DNA of 64,000 bases, taken from NCBI GenBank assembly GCA_036936605.1, contig JAUPFV010000004.1:68286352-68350351 (forward strand), written 5' to 3'. This stretch comes from Limnanthes douglasii subsp. nivea. Taxonomy: Eukaryota > Streptophyta > Magnoliopsida > Brassicales > Limnanthaceae. Under the pieces are notes generated by a model that worked only from the letters and a program-made list of their open reading frames with translations, ran no database searches and had not been told where the DNA came from. A program made the position numbers and the translations under genes. Positions 10,997 through 20,793 of this stretch are shown in pieces; position 1 is the stretch's first letter; every line of letters begins with the position of its first letter.

Positions 10997-12200
10997 TTAG
11001 CTAACTGCAAAAATATGGGATGAAGAAAAGGGTAATCGTGGGTCACTCGGGGAAGCAAGCAAGACCATCAAGGTCGGGAAGATAAACGAGCGGGTGGCGG
11101 ATCTAGGAAGAAGGTCATCATTGAAGATACTGTTAGTCAAGTTACCATCATCTACCAAGACTTGTGTTACCCTGACGCCACCTAAATCCAGGTTGATTAT
11201 AAAGAAATCTTCGTGGAGTGTTGCGATCCCTCGTAGGTCATCATCATTGAAAGTCAGGTCCATTACTCGTTTTTTATAGTTATGGTACGAGAACTCCTAT
11301 ACCGACTAAACGTTCAAATATCTTTTGTGGCGCTTCCTTGACACGAGATCTCCCTCCTAAATATTAAAAATTCCACTATTGATCTCCCTTTCCCGTTGGC
11401 CTCCGCTCTGGGTGTTCTTCAGGTACGTCGCCTTCCATTCATTCCTTTCAACGGTCCTCTTCCTCTTTGCGCTTGACGAACTTGACTAACTCGCCGCTAT
11501 CAATCAACCTTTGGATCTGCTTTTTGAGCTATCAATAATCGTTTGTTGGAGGAACATGATCGTTGTGGTAAAACCAAATATGACGTCTCAGTCTCTTATG
11601 GTTGGAGGCACACATGGTGCGAGGAGTCTTGTACCGGGATTATCCCTTAGTCCTATTATAGATGATGAATATAATTTTCATAAATGGTGTAAACGTTCAC
11701 ACTGGTCGTCTTCGTAGGATCTCTTTCATCTGTTATTAGAGGCCCTCGAGTTATCGTTGTGCCTAGCGTAGGGACTTTAAGTCTTGCAAACTGACGTCGG
11801 ATGTGTAGGCAGAGTATCTTTTATTGGCATCCTTAAAACATATAAACTGGTTCGCCCTTTCTAGGATATCTCCCATTTTTTTGATCGGGTAACACACGAG
11901 GTCAATATACATAGGGCCTTCTTTATCTAGATTATGCTTCAAAGAGACAGCTGTTGTGGTCTCTTTTAGGTCTGGCAAGTTGCTCGTGGCGTAGATGAAT
12001 TTTTTGAGGTATCTCTTAATTGACTCGCCTCTGGTATAGTTTCATTATTGAGTCAGTCTCTTTCTTCGGTTCCTTGTTACGAAACGATCTCTCAAGGCGC
12101 TTTACAGTCCTGCGAAATCAAAAATTGACCATTTGGTAAACCGTTAAACCAACCCATTGAATTACCTTTCAGGTTCATGAAGAGTGTTCGACATAGCATG
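10997..12200 (-). pseudogene. Ty3/gypsy gag-protease relic
   Basis: Read from 12180 downward on the minus strand: MGWFNGLPNGQF (gag), RNKEPKKETDSIM, then NLPDLKETTTAVS, and at about 11880-11820 KKMGDILERANQFICFKD, the typical gag motif before the nucleocapsid. At 11560-11470 comes TNDYRELKKQIQRLI followed by SGELVKFV, the segment that follows the gypsy zinc-finger region. At 11263-10997 comes the protease: FNDDDLRGIATLHEDFFIIN, then LGGVRVTQVLVDDGN, where the usual active-site DTGS or DNGS is changed to DDGN. Frameshifts are frequent. No reverse transcriptase, RNase H or integrase is seen. Its strand is opposite to the primer motif just left of it, so the two were brought together by rearrangement or belong to different copies. 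Confidence 0.72.
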
Positions 12201-12249
12201 AAATCATCAAAATTGGAAGCCATCATCATGTTTCAAAATCATCAAGATT

Positions 12250-12261
12250 TGGTATCAGGGC
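12250..12261 (+). other. copia primer-binding site
   Basis: TGGTATCAGGGC, one base from the usual TGGTATCAGAGC, lies 36 bases before the gag ATG. No LTR could be paired to it: the sequence to its left belongs to the gypsy relic or is unassigned. Confidence 0.6.
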
Positions 12262-12297
12262 CTGAAGGTCTTAACGGACGTATTTGTTTCACTAACG

Positions 12298-14751
12298 ATG
12301 GAGGTGAACAAAGGAAAAGGAGGTTCGTACGGCCTGAGCTACCCAATGCTGGATAGAAGTAATTATACGGCTTGGGCTATCAAAATGAAAGTTTATATGC
12401 AAGTGCAAGGGGTCTGGAATGCAGTAGAGCCAAAAGATCCCAATGTTGTTGTCGAAGAGAAGACAAATAAGATAGCGCTAGCAATGGTGTATCAGGAAAT
12501 TCCCGAAGATGTATTGCTCTCAATTGCGAACAAGGGAACAGCGAAGGACGCCTGGGATATGATAAGAACCTTATGCGAAGGTGCAGACAAAGCAAAGAAG
12601 GCACGGATTCAAACCCTAAAATTTGAATTCGAAATGCTGAATATGGGTGACAATGAAAACTTTGAAGATTTTCACATGAGAATGAATAGCCTCGTTATAA
12701 ATATTCTAGCTTTGGGGAAAACGATGGAAGAATCATATGTCGTAAAGAAACTTCTGCGTGCTATCCCTGCCAGATTCCTACAGATAACTTCAACACTGGA
12801 GCAATTTGGAGACACCGAGAGCATGAATGTCGAAGAAGCTGTGGGTTCACTCAAGGCACATGAAGAACGAGTAAAAGAAAGGACAGAAACGAAGGAGATT
12901 CAACTCATGTTGACAGAAGAGGAATGGGCTAAACGAGGAGGAGCCAACAAAAAGCTTCCATTGACGCGTGAAGAATGGCTGAGGCGAAACAATGGTGACA
13001 GATCCACAAGGCAGAGAGGCCGTGGAAAGTTTGACAAGAGTTTTATCAAATGCTTCAACTGTAATATCTATGGTCACTTCGCCTCAGAATGTAGGAAACA
13101 CAGGAAACACAAGGAAACACAAGAAGCGGAGGTGAATTTGGCTGCGATGGAAGAAGATGAAATGGCCGTACTCTTGGCCAAACATGATAAAGACTCGTCA
13201 AAGATTCTCCTGAATGAGGACAAACTGCTATCTATTCAACTTCCAAGGCGTGGAGAATGTGCAGGCGAATCGAATGTCTGGTACCTGGACAATGGTGCAA
13301 GCAGTCATATGACAGGTTTTAAAGAAACGTTTGCAGAACTGGATGAGAGTATATCTGGTGTAGTGCGTTTTGGAGATGGTTCAAAAGTCGAGATAAAAGG
13401 AAAGGGCACTGTGATATTACTCTACAAAAACAGAGAAGAAAAGATGCTGCGAGAGGTGTATTATATACCTAGTCTACGTAATAACATCATATCATTGGGA
13501 CAGACTTCTGAAGAAGGAAATAATGTGGAACTCAAGGGAGAATTTCTGAGGATCTACGACAACAAAGACAGATTATTGATGAAGGTAAAACGATCTGCCA
13601 ATCGACTTTACAAAATTATTATTGAGACTAACAAACAGGAATGCCTGATTACTAAAGCGGATGACATCACGAGATTGTGGCATGCCCATCTTGGGCACGT
13701 CAATTATCAAGTCATGGCTCTCATGTCTAAGCACCAGATGGTAGAAGGAATGCCCAGGATAATAAAACCAAATATCGTGTGTGATGGGTGCTTAATGGGA
13801 AAGCAAACCAGGAAGGTATTTCCAGCCAAATCCAAGTTTAGTGCAAAAAAGGTACTAGAACTTATACATGGTGATCTGTGCGGTCCGATATCTCCAACTA
13901 CTACCTCTGGATACAGATATTTCTTTTTGTTAGTTGATTACTTTAGCAGGTTTATGTGGGTGTACTTTCTAAGAACTAAGGATGAGGCATTCGAAGCATT
14001 CAAAAAGTTTCGTGTATTGGTTGAGAACGGGTCAGAGAAAAGAATCAAGGTGCTGAGAACTGACAGAGGAGGTGAATTCAATTCTAATGACTTTAAAGAA
14101 TACTGTGAGAATGCAGGAATTGAGCGACACCTCACGACACCAGAGGACTCGCAACAAAACGGAGTGGTAGAGCGTCGAAACCGAACTATTGTGGAGATGA
14201 CTAGAAGCAGTCTCAAGGAAATGCAATTGCCATCAAAGATGTGGGCTGAAACAGTCAGAAACTCGGTATACATCCTCAATAGACTACCCACGCGAATATT
14301 GACAGGTAAGACGCCGTATGAAGCATGGACAACAAGGAAACCGCAGATAAGTCATGTACGGGTCTTTGGGTGCTTATCGCACATGAAAACTCCAAGTGTG
14401 CACAACACAAAGCTGGATGATCGCGGTAAAAAGTTAGTTAATCTGGAGAGAGAGCCTGGAACTAAAGGATACCGTTTATATGATCCCAAGGAAGATAGTA
14501 TACATATAAGCCGTGATGTCATTTTCGAAGAAACGAAGCAATGGCCGTGGAGTATGATTGCAGATAGGAAGGAGACACAAGATAGTTTTATTGTAGCAAG
14601 TATGCCTGAGGTTGATGAAACATGTCAAGATGAGACCGAAATCGTGGAGTATGGTGATGACAACCATAGTGGCAATAACACCCAGACGTCAACACCACAG
14701 TCGCGGGCTTCTGAGCCTTCTCAGTCCTCTATTGGATCTTCTGAACCATAG
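12298..14751 (+). CDS. copia gag-protease-integrase ORF, lacking RT and RNase H
   Basis: An open frame of 817 codons. Gag of the UBN2 type starts with DRSNYTAWAIKMKVYMQVQG. A CX2CX4HX4C zinc knuckle follows at residues 252-265 (CFNCNIYGHFASEC). The protease has WYLDNGASSHMTG with the aspartate at about 331 (DNG rather than the commoner DSG). The integrase has the HHCC-like segment near 460-500 and a complete catalytic triad: D526 (HGDLCGP), D589 (RTDRGGEF) and E625 (NGVVERRNR), with 35 residues between the last two. The frame ends after a serine/threonine-rich stretch just where reverse transcriptase should start. Gag resembles that of the minus-strand element at 20.5-25.3 kb (QFG, SMNVEEAVGS, KAHEERV). 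No LTR was found on either side. It is either a truncated insertion that has escaped disabling mutations or a fragment recently copied from an active element. Confidence 0.85.
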   Translation: MEVNKGKGGSYGLSYPMLDRSNYTAWAIKMKVYMQVQGVWNAVEPKDPNVVVEEKTNKIALAMVYQEIPEDVLLSIANKGTAKDAWDMIRTLCEGADKAKKARIQTLKFEFEMLNMGDNENFEDFHMRMNSLVINILALGKTMEESYVVKKLLRAIPARFLQITSTLEQFGDTESMNVEEAVGSLKAHEERVKERTETKEIQLMLTEEEWAKRGGANKKLPLTREEWLRRNNGDRSTRQRGRGKFDKSFIKCFNCNIYGHFASECRKHRKHKETQEAEVNLAAMEEDEMAVLLAKHDKDSSKILLNEDKLLSIQLPRRGECAGESNVWYLDNGASSHMTGFKETFAELDESISGVVRFGDGSKVEIKGKGTVILLYKNREEKMLREVYYIPSLRNNIISLGQTSEEGNNVELKGEFLRIYDNKDRLLMKVKRSANRLYKIIIETNKQECLITKADDITRLWHAHLGHVNYQVMALMSKHQMVEGMPRIIKPNIVCDGCLMGKQTRKVFPAKSKFSAKKVLELIHGDLCGPISPTTTSGYRYFFLLVDYFSRFMWVYFLRTKDEAFEAFKKFRVLVENGSEKRIKVLRTDRGGEFNSNDFKEYCENAGIERHLTTPEDSQQNGVVERRNRTIVEMTRSSLKEMQLPSKMWAETVRNSVYILNRLPTRILTGKTPYEAWTTRKPQISHVRVFGCLSHMKTPSVHNTKLDDRGKKLVNLEREPGTKGYRLYDPKEDSIHISRDVIFEETKQWPWSMIADRKETQDSFIVASMPEVDETCQDETEIVEYGDDNHSGNNTQTSTPQSRASEPSQSSIGSSEP

Positions 14752-14809
14752 TGGCAATAACACCCAGACGTCAACACCATAGTGGCAATAACACCCAGAC
14801 ATCGTGCCT
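14664..14809 (+). repeat. 31-base repeat, three copies, at the broken end of the copia ORF
   Basis: CCATAGTGGCAATAACACCC with the following AGACGTCAACACCA occurs at 14664 and 14747, and a third, diverging copy starts at 14778. The first lies in the coding frame; the second contains the stop codon. The last two are directly adjacent, while the first is separated by about 50 bases. Confidence 0.85.
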
Positions 14810-15639
14810 TTCACAATCTCAAAATCTTTTAAGAGGCTTGCATCTTTGTGCACATTCCAATTTGAATCATCTATTCGTATAATGCTCGAGGGTGGTTCCA
14901 CTCCTTATAGATGGGTGTTCGGCGAGAATTGATAACATTTTGCAAGTTACCTAATTTTTGCATGAATTTTAAAAACATTTTTTTAGCGACCTTCACCCAG
15001 CAGGTGGATATGGTCAACCACCGCCCCACACTAATCGTTAACCGACATAGTGGAAATTCCCCATCCTATCTTTTTATTTATCAACTAGCGGGGCATGTAG
15101 ATATTTAAACAACTAAACATAGTTTTTCTCATTTTGTTCCAAACGAGATAATAAATTTGTATTTGAGCACCTATTTTACTAACTAGTCCGCTACTACATT
15201 TTGTTCTAATATATACATACATGTCAGTCGAAAATAATCTCCTGCTACAAATTAGAAGTAATATATACCAAAACGAATTATTATTGAGAACTATAGCGAT
15301 TAGTATGTAAAATTTATTCCATAATTACAATAGAAATACTTTTCACAAACTCAAGTTATCATAAAAGAAATCACGCTAAAAGTTTAGCAATTATAGACAA
15401 AACACATGCTGCTTTCAGCTATAATCGGTAAATAAAAAGTGGATGAAAAGTTATTTAAAATTTTGTATAATAATAACTTTATAAATAGTAAAAAAAGTTA
15501 AATACAACTATAAATAATAACAACTGCTTCGCAAAAGAAAATTATAAATATTATGTTACGAAATAGTAATTTTATTATTGGTTATAAATTATTATATAAC
15601 TAATAACTGAATCCTACGTTGCTGGATCCTACATCTGAT
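14810..15639. other. AT-rich stretch without a recognised gene
   Basis: A minus-strand frame at 14689-14901 is open for 70 codons but overlaps the copia repeat and matches nothing I know. The rest has only short frames. Confidence 0.3.
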
Positions 15640-15734
15640 TGATTAATATCTCACCATCGTTTTGGCTTTGATTGTTGGAAATGGTGTTGTTTTGATAGAT
15701 CTATAGTTTTTGAATTTGCAGATGTTCGTCCCAC

Positions 15735-15890
15735 GTCGCATGCTACCAGATTTGCTCTCGTCGCATATGTCGTGCGAACAGGAAGAATTGCTGGCGCATG
15801 CAACGCGATCAAAAAAGTGGCCGCACAAAACACGATTAACTTAGTTGTCGCATGCGACTGCGTATTTCTGTGGCGCATGCGACCATACTA
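15735..15890. repeat. Left cluster of GCATGCGA-type palindromes
   Basis: Within about 150 bases: GTCGCATGCTACC (15735), TCGCATATGTCGTGCGAA (15761), GGCGCATGCAACGCGATC (15793), the perfect 12-base palindrome GTCGCATGCGAC (15847-15858), and GGCGCATGCGACC (15872). It lies upstream of the PMD start codon. Related words also occur at about 16746-16795 (GTCGCATACGACC, CGTATACGACG). Confidence 0.75.
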
Positions 15891-15927
15891 TTTCAGTATT
15901 TTGAGTGAATTTCTCTTATGTTTTAAA

Positions 15928-16710
15928 GATGGGTCGCCAAAAAATTACCATAAAGAATCCCCATCGATGCCAAACACGTCATGATACAGCACCCGTGCTT
16001 ACCAAGGTTGGCCTAGGGGCGAAGAGACCCTGGGTAGCTGTACAAAATGACACCAACGTTGTGGTGGTCCGGATGATGATACCAGTTATAACGCTGGTTG
16101 GGCTGCTGCGGGCACTAGTGGTGCAGGTTCATCTTTGTAGAAGGCACCTGAGGCCGCCGATACGGAATTCGCCTCTATATTGCCACACCTCTCTAGCCTT
16201 TATCCCGATTACGCTCTACATGTGGCGTTTAGTGTCTATCATGAAGGTGTAAGTTTTAATACTAAATAACTTTATTAGATAATTGGTTTTTAATTTTGTT
16301 AGACATATTTCTAATTTACGTGTTTGATACATATTGCATGATAAAGTTAGTATGTGTTGCTTCGCGATGTACGGTAGTCTCCGCAAATGGGACTTCAAGA
16401 AGTAGACTAGAGTACGAGCGAAGGTGATGGAGACTATATTGGGACCTCTACATTTGATAGAGGCATTCATCGAGCGGTGGCATAAGGAGACATCCACGTT
16501 TCATTTCTCATTTGGCGAGATGACCGCGTCTTTAGATGACGTCCACGTCATCACTAGACTACCGGTCACAGGTATGCATTTCGATGTTTTATCTTTTGAT
16601 GATGAGAAAGAGAGGAGCTTACTTATGCTACCATGCTTGGTGTACGACCATCTGACTTGGTTAAGAATCTTAAGAACGCTAGTAGTGTGACATTGATTTG
16701 ACTGCGTACT
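15928..16710 (+). pseudogene. Plant mobile domain (PMD) protein relic
   Basis: A start at 15928 (MGRQKITIKNPHR) is followed by a shifted frame with FASILPHLSSLYPDYALHVA. At 16372-16690 comes the diagnostic PMD block: MYGSLRKWDF, then HLIEAFIERWHKETSTFHF, FGEMTASLDDVHVITRLPVTG. This matches the conserved PMD pattern of an FVERWHPET-type motif, FGEMTITLDDV and LLHLPI. It then shifts frame again (MLGVRPSDLVKNLK). Between 16250 and 16370 the sequence is AT-rich and may be an intron. Only the N-terminal part of the domain is visible. PMD proteins act in chromatin silencing in Arabidopsis (MAIN/MAIL1) and are also carried by transposons; the neighbour here is a MULE transposase, which favours the transposon type. 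Stops and shifts make it nonfunctional unless splicing removes them. Confidence 0.7.
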
Positions 16711-17757
16711 GCAAGAGCCCTCTGTCTGAAAACAAGAGCCAAAGTTTTGTAAAAGGTGTCGCATACGACCGTTTGATACACTGCCGTATACGACGATGTA
16801 TAATATTGTACTACTTCTTGCAAATCAAAAGATTTAAGAGAAATATAACTTCAATTCGACCATAGCCAAATGACATACAAACAATTAAATACCAAGTATA
16901 GAAAAATAAGTCAATAAAGCTTAACAACAACAAAATAAAATACGACTATAGCTCGAAGTCGTATCCTATAGCTCGAAGCTTAACAATAATATCTTCGGGA
17001 TATGCTACTATAGCATTCATAATGAAATCATAAACTTTTATTTTCCACACTTCTTCAGTTTCTTGGTTAATTTTGTATCACATGTATAACATACGTTGCA
17101 ATGGTTCAGATTTAACCATATTCTACCTGTTCTTGACTTCTTCAAGACTACGTGGTCGAGGATTTGGTACTCCAAACCGGCCGTAGTAAAAAAATAGCAT
17201 ACACAAAACTCGGTCAAAAAAGGCATCGGTTGTATCGTCGGACATTGTCAAGATGATAAACTTCACCGCCTGAAACATATGGTAGTCTTTGTCAACAGTA
17301 AACTGCATATTTCTAAATGTTTTGTTTTGGTTATTTATGTTGAATAACGTTTGGTTGATGAAGTATTATGTCTCATTTTGTCTCCTTCATATAGAATATT
17401 AGATATTATCTTTTGGCGGGAACATAATATTGGCGGCAAACATGGTAAAGAAACAATGTTGGCCAGAACAAAAAAAAAGTAACATGGGATAATAACCAAC
17501 ATTACATCAATTATTTAGATAATAACCAATCCTTAAGTTAAGTGAGATACAAAAAACAATAAATATGAACACGTCCACCATTACATCAATTATCGTATTT
17601 AGTCAAATATATAACATGTGGTGTGTCATTTAAATTCAATTTCATAAGTGGCATAAGTTATCTAAATTTGTTGAAATCGGTAAAATGGATGCGCCCATTG
17701 ACTCGTTTCTTTGGTGGTGTAGGCACCCCACGGCGGGTATAATGACGCAATGATCCA
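16711..17757. other. Region between the convergent PMD and transposase genes
   Basis: No product recognised. Minus-strand frames at 17038-17308 are short and unmatched. A few GTCGCATACGAC-type words lie at its left edge. Confidence 0.3.
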
Positions 17758-19900
17758 TCAGGTGGAGTAGTAATCTACAAAAAAAAGTGAAACTAGTGCT
17801 TTAGGTATGAATAAGTAAGAAAGGTTAATAAATATTAACGTGGCAAATGGTGGTTTGGGTGCTACAACCGGAAACACTTTTGAAGCGGTCGTGCACCCTA
17901 ACGTGTTAACGGGTTTACTACCTATCGAGTTTCCTAGAGTGCTAGAACTAGTGGTTTGTTCAATGAAATATTCACACAGACTATGGTTCCGTTTGGTCGA
18001 TTCATCAACGCGTCCCTTTGGCCTAACTTTAGCTCTAACCGCTTCTTTAGGATCTTCAATATTACTAGTTTTGGGCTTCAAGATTTGCATAACCCTATTG
18101 ATAATATGGTATTGTTGATCATTACCAAAACTACGAATGGAGTTATCTATTATGGATAATTTTATTTTCAAGTCATCTTCCCGCGAAGTGGGATCTCTAT
18201 GAACAATATCTAATCGTTTTCAAAATATATCCATATCTACTTGAGGAATACATCTACCATCTCTAGCTATTGACGCAATTATACATGCGCATGGTAACCC
18301 GTGTCTTTTCCTAAGAACGCATCCTCCACATGCTACCTGATCTACTCCTATGTTTTTAAAACGTACAATAGCATGTAGCAAATGGGTTAGGCCCTCATGG
18401 GATGCATAACCTTTAAGTTCATTGGTCAAAGAATAATCAGTACCGGGTGGAGTAAAAACTTACTTCGCTCTAACGATTAGAGGATCCCCACATGTTACTT
18501 TTGTTAGGAGGTTGTGAACTTTTTCACAAAAAAGTTCATAATTGCATTGATTCGTCCCAAGGTATTTGTTTTAGGGCAGAGTGAGCACATTCACATCTAC
18601 ATAATACAAGTACATTATTAGAACATATTTTTAAAGAGATATAATAACAAAAGTTGTTTGCCCGTAACGTAATAAAAAACATTTGGGGTGAGAGGCGAAC
18701 ATCTCCTTCAATGTAGCTAGATTCTTCTCGTAACTTTCGACCGTATTCGCTCTGGCTACGTAGCCATAAAACTCAACAAATTGTCTTGCAATCACGTATT
18801 CGCTCCGGCTACGTAGCGATAAAACTCAACAAATTGTCTCGTAATTACATCATCTTGGAATATCTTACGAACCCTCCCTAAAATATTCTTATCAATATGT
18901 CACGTGCATAGCAACTGGTGTGTGCCTGGAAATATTCCCTCAATAGATCGCATGAGAGCTAACTCTCAATCGGTAACAATAACGCTCGAAAATATGCACA
19001 CACTATCCATCATCAAACCACGAGGAGTACCCAAAGCTCATGTAGAATTGGTACCTTCTCCCCATTCATAAAAACATACGCAACGGTAAATATAATGGAA
19101 CTAGACGTAAACCTAACAATCTCTAATAGAGACATCTTATGCATAGTCGTCTTATAGGTACAATCTATGAATAGCACATTAGGTAATGTACGTAATAATT
19201 TTATGCTCATAAGATGTACGAAAAAGAAACCGGTGATCACCTTTGAATCATTTTTCCAACGCTCCGACGTCGAATATCTATGCTTCTTTAATTTCATCAA
19301 CAAATATTGCATTTGGGTTTGTCTCATGTGCTCAACATCCCGATGTTTTTTGTCGCAATTATAGATTGCACGCATGTTTGAAATATACTTTTGATATTGA
19401 TAATTCAAACCGCTATATATCTCCCTAGGACGCGAACCAATGTGAGACAAACTACGAACTATTTCCTCTTCATCCGGTTTTAGCCTACAAGTGCGGGAAT
19501 GACCGTCTAAGTGAACGTAAGGATCGTGATTGTGTGTACCGTTCATCACCTCCAAACACCATTGAATGGCTAGTACGTCGATCATATGACCTTTTAACGC
19601 AAACGGACAATTACATTTCTTCGTCGTAGTCTTCCATTTTCTTAATATATTCTCCTCCGCTTTTGATACGAAAATACCATACCTCTAATAAAGGTAATCT
19701 AATCTAGAAGTTCTTCTCCGTTTTCCACTATTGTAGAGCTTTGTAATTGTGACGAACTTAATCTTTTTAGATTCGGCGTGCACGAAATCATCTAATTCAT
19801 CTTTCGTAAATAACAAATTTATTGTGAACATTTTTGTGTAATAGAAATCCAAACACGAGGGTTTGGTAGGTTCCTCCTGCAACGAATAATAATTTAACTT
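17758..19900 (-). pseudogene. MULE transposase (FAR1/MuDR-like), decayed
   Basis: N-terminal region at 19882-19685 (FTKDELDDFVHAESKK). Core at 19585-19013: MNGTHNHDPYV, HSRTCRLKPDEEEIV, then LLRTLPNVLFIDCTYKTTM and HKMSLLEIV. The first catalytic-type Asp is in FIDCTYKT, and FTVAYVFMNGE follows. Zinc SWIM-like segment at 18429-18220 (CGGCVLRKRHGLPCACII). C-terminal basic region at 18171-17758 with STKRNHSLCEYF, matching the usual STKRDPSxFE motif. These are the standard parts in order, but the central section between 19013 and 18430 is broken by stops and the second Asp and Glu were not identified. Related to the transposase at 0.7-3.5 kb but without its OTU tail. Confidence 0.8.
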
Positions 19901-19911
19901 AATATATAACG

Positions 19912-20095
19912 AATCGCATGCGAATGGTATTCTATTGGTCGCATGTATTTTGCGATGAATCTATTGGACACGTCTCATGTATTTTACGATGAAGCTATCA
20001 GACATGTCCCATGAAGGTATGCGACCATTATGTATAAGTCGTCACACGAATCGTGCAACCACAACGATATTCATCGTAAACAATTCATGCGATCA
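19912..20095. repeat. Right cluster of GCATGCGA-type words
   Basis: TCGCATGCGAA (19914), GGTCGCATGTATTTTGCGA (19937), TATGCGACCAT (20019) and CATGCGATC (20086) lie just outside the transposase start. This mirrors the cluster beside the PMD gene. Confidence 0.65.
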
Positions 20096-20110
20096 TATTC
20101 AAAACAGAAA

Positions 20111-20472
20111 CTCGAGTTAAGCTTGCTACCTCCATTCGATAAGCGTCCTCTTATTCCATCAAATCCTCCTAAGAGACGCCAATTTCATCATCTTCAATGA
20201 ATATTACAATGTTTGGTTTTTTGCGAAAAAACAATTGGAACAATAGTAACGCACAAATGACGAGTGGATGGCAGTAGAACCAGCTTGTCTGGATCAATAA
20301 CTAAACAAACATGAAACCGATATAAATTATAATTAACTATCCTTCTGAGTACAGTAAGAAAACCCCAAATTAAAATACATCAATATATAAAAGTATAAAA
20401 CTGAAACCACGGTTCCTAGATCTAAAACCATCTAACATCTAGATCAGATAGGAAACACTAAAATCTAGAATA
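20111..20472. other. Short non-coding gap
   Basis: Between the MULE region and the next copia element. No coding or repeat signal recognised. Confidence 0.3.
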
Positions 20473-20477
20473 TACAA

Positions 20478-20773
20478 TGAAGATATAGAACGTATGATCA
20501 TAAACAACAAACTGTATATTTGGAATAAAAAGAAAATGTTACTACTTGATCTGAGACTGAAATAACAAATTACAATGAACTTAAGTACTTTATATGAGAT
20601 GGAAGCATAAAAATAGCAACCCACTTTTAGTTTACTGCCACTCTCTTACTCCACTAACACACTCCTACAATATTACCAACTCCACACGACTAAGCCTGAA
20701 ACAGATGGAAAAATTTAAAAACAAATAAAACAACTAAAGATTTGTTTTAGAACATGTTTAGATTAACCCAACA
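20478..20773 (-). repeat. 3' LTR
   Basis: Left copy of the 296-base LTR; the polypurine tract abuts it from 20774. Confidence 0.9.
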
Positions 20774-20793
20774 CACTCCCCCATAATCTAAAC

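Larger units (their letters stand above)
15640..20110. mobile_element. Probable composite MULE carrying a PMD gene and a transposase
   Basis: A PMD gene relic (+) and a MULE transposase relic (-) converge. Both outer sides, 15735-15890 and 19912-20095, carry clusters of the same GCATGCGA-type words. The symmetric clusters suggest subterminal binding sites of one element, but I could not align clean terminal inverted repeats or find a target duplication, so the limits are estimates. PMD domains are known from host genes and from plant transposons including MULEs. Confidence 0.5.

Noticed and set aside
12380..14291. Minus-strand ORFs of 60-117 codons across the copia ORF
   Set aside because: They are antisense shadows of a well-supported 817-codon plus-strand frame.
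14689..14901. Minus 70-codon ORF beside the copia end
   Set aside because: It covers the 31-base repeats and has no recognisable homology.
17840..18159. Plus-strand ORFs of 67-92 codons opposite the MULE C-terminus
   Set aside because: The minus strand carries the conserved STKRNHSLCEYF motif of MULE transposases, so the plus frames are shadows.
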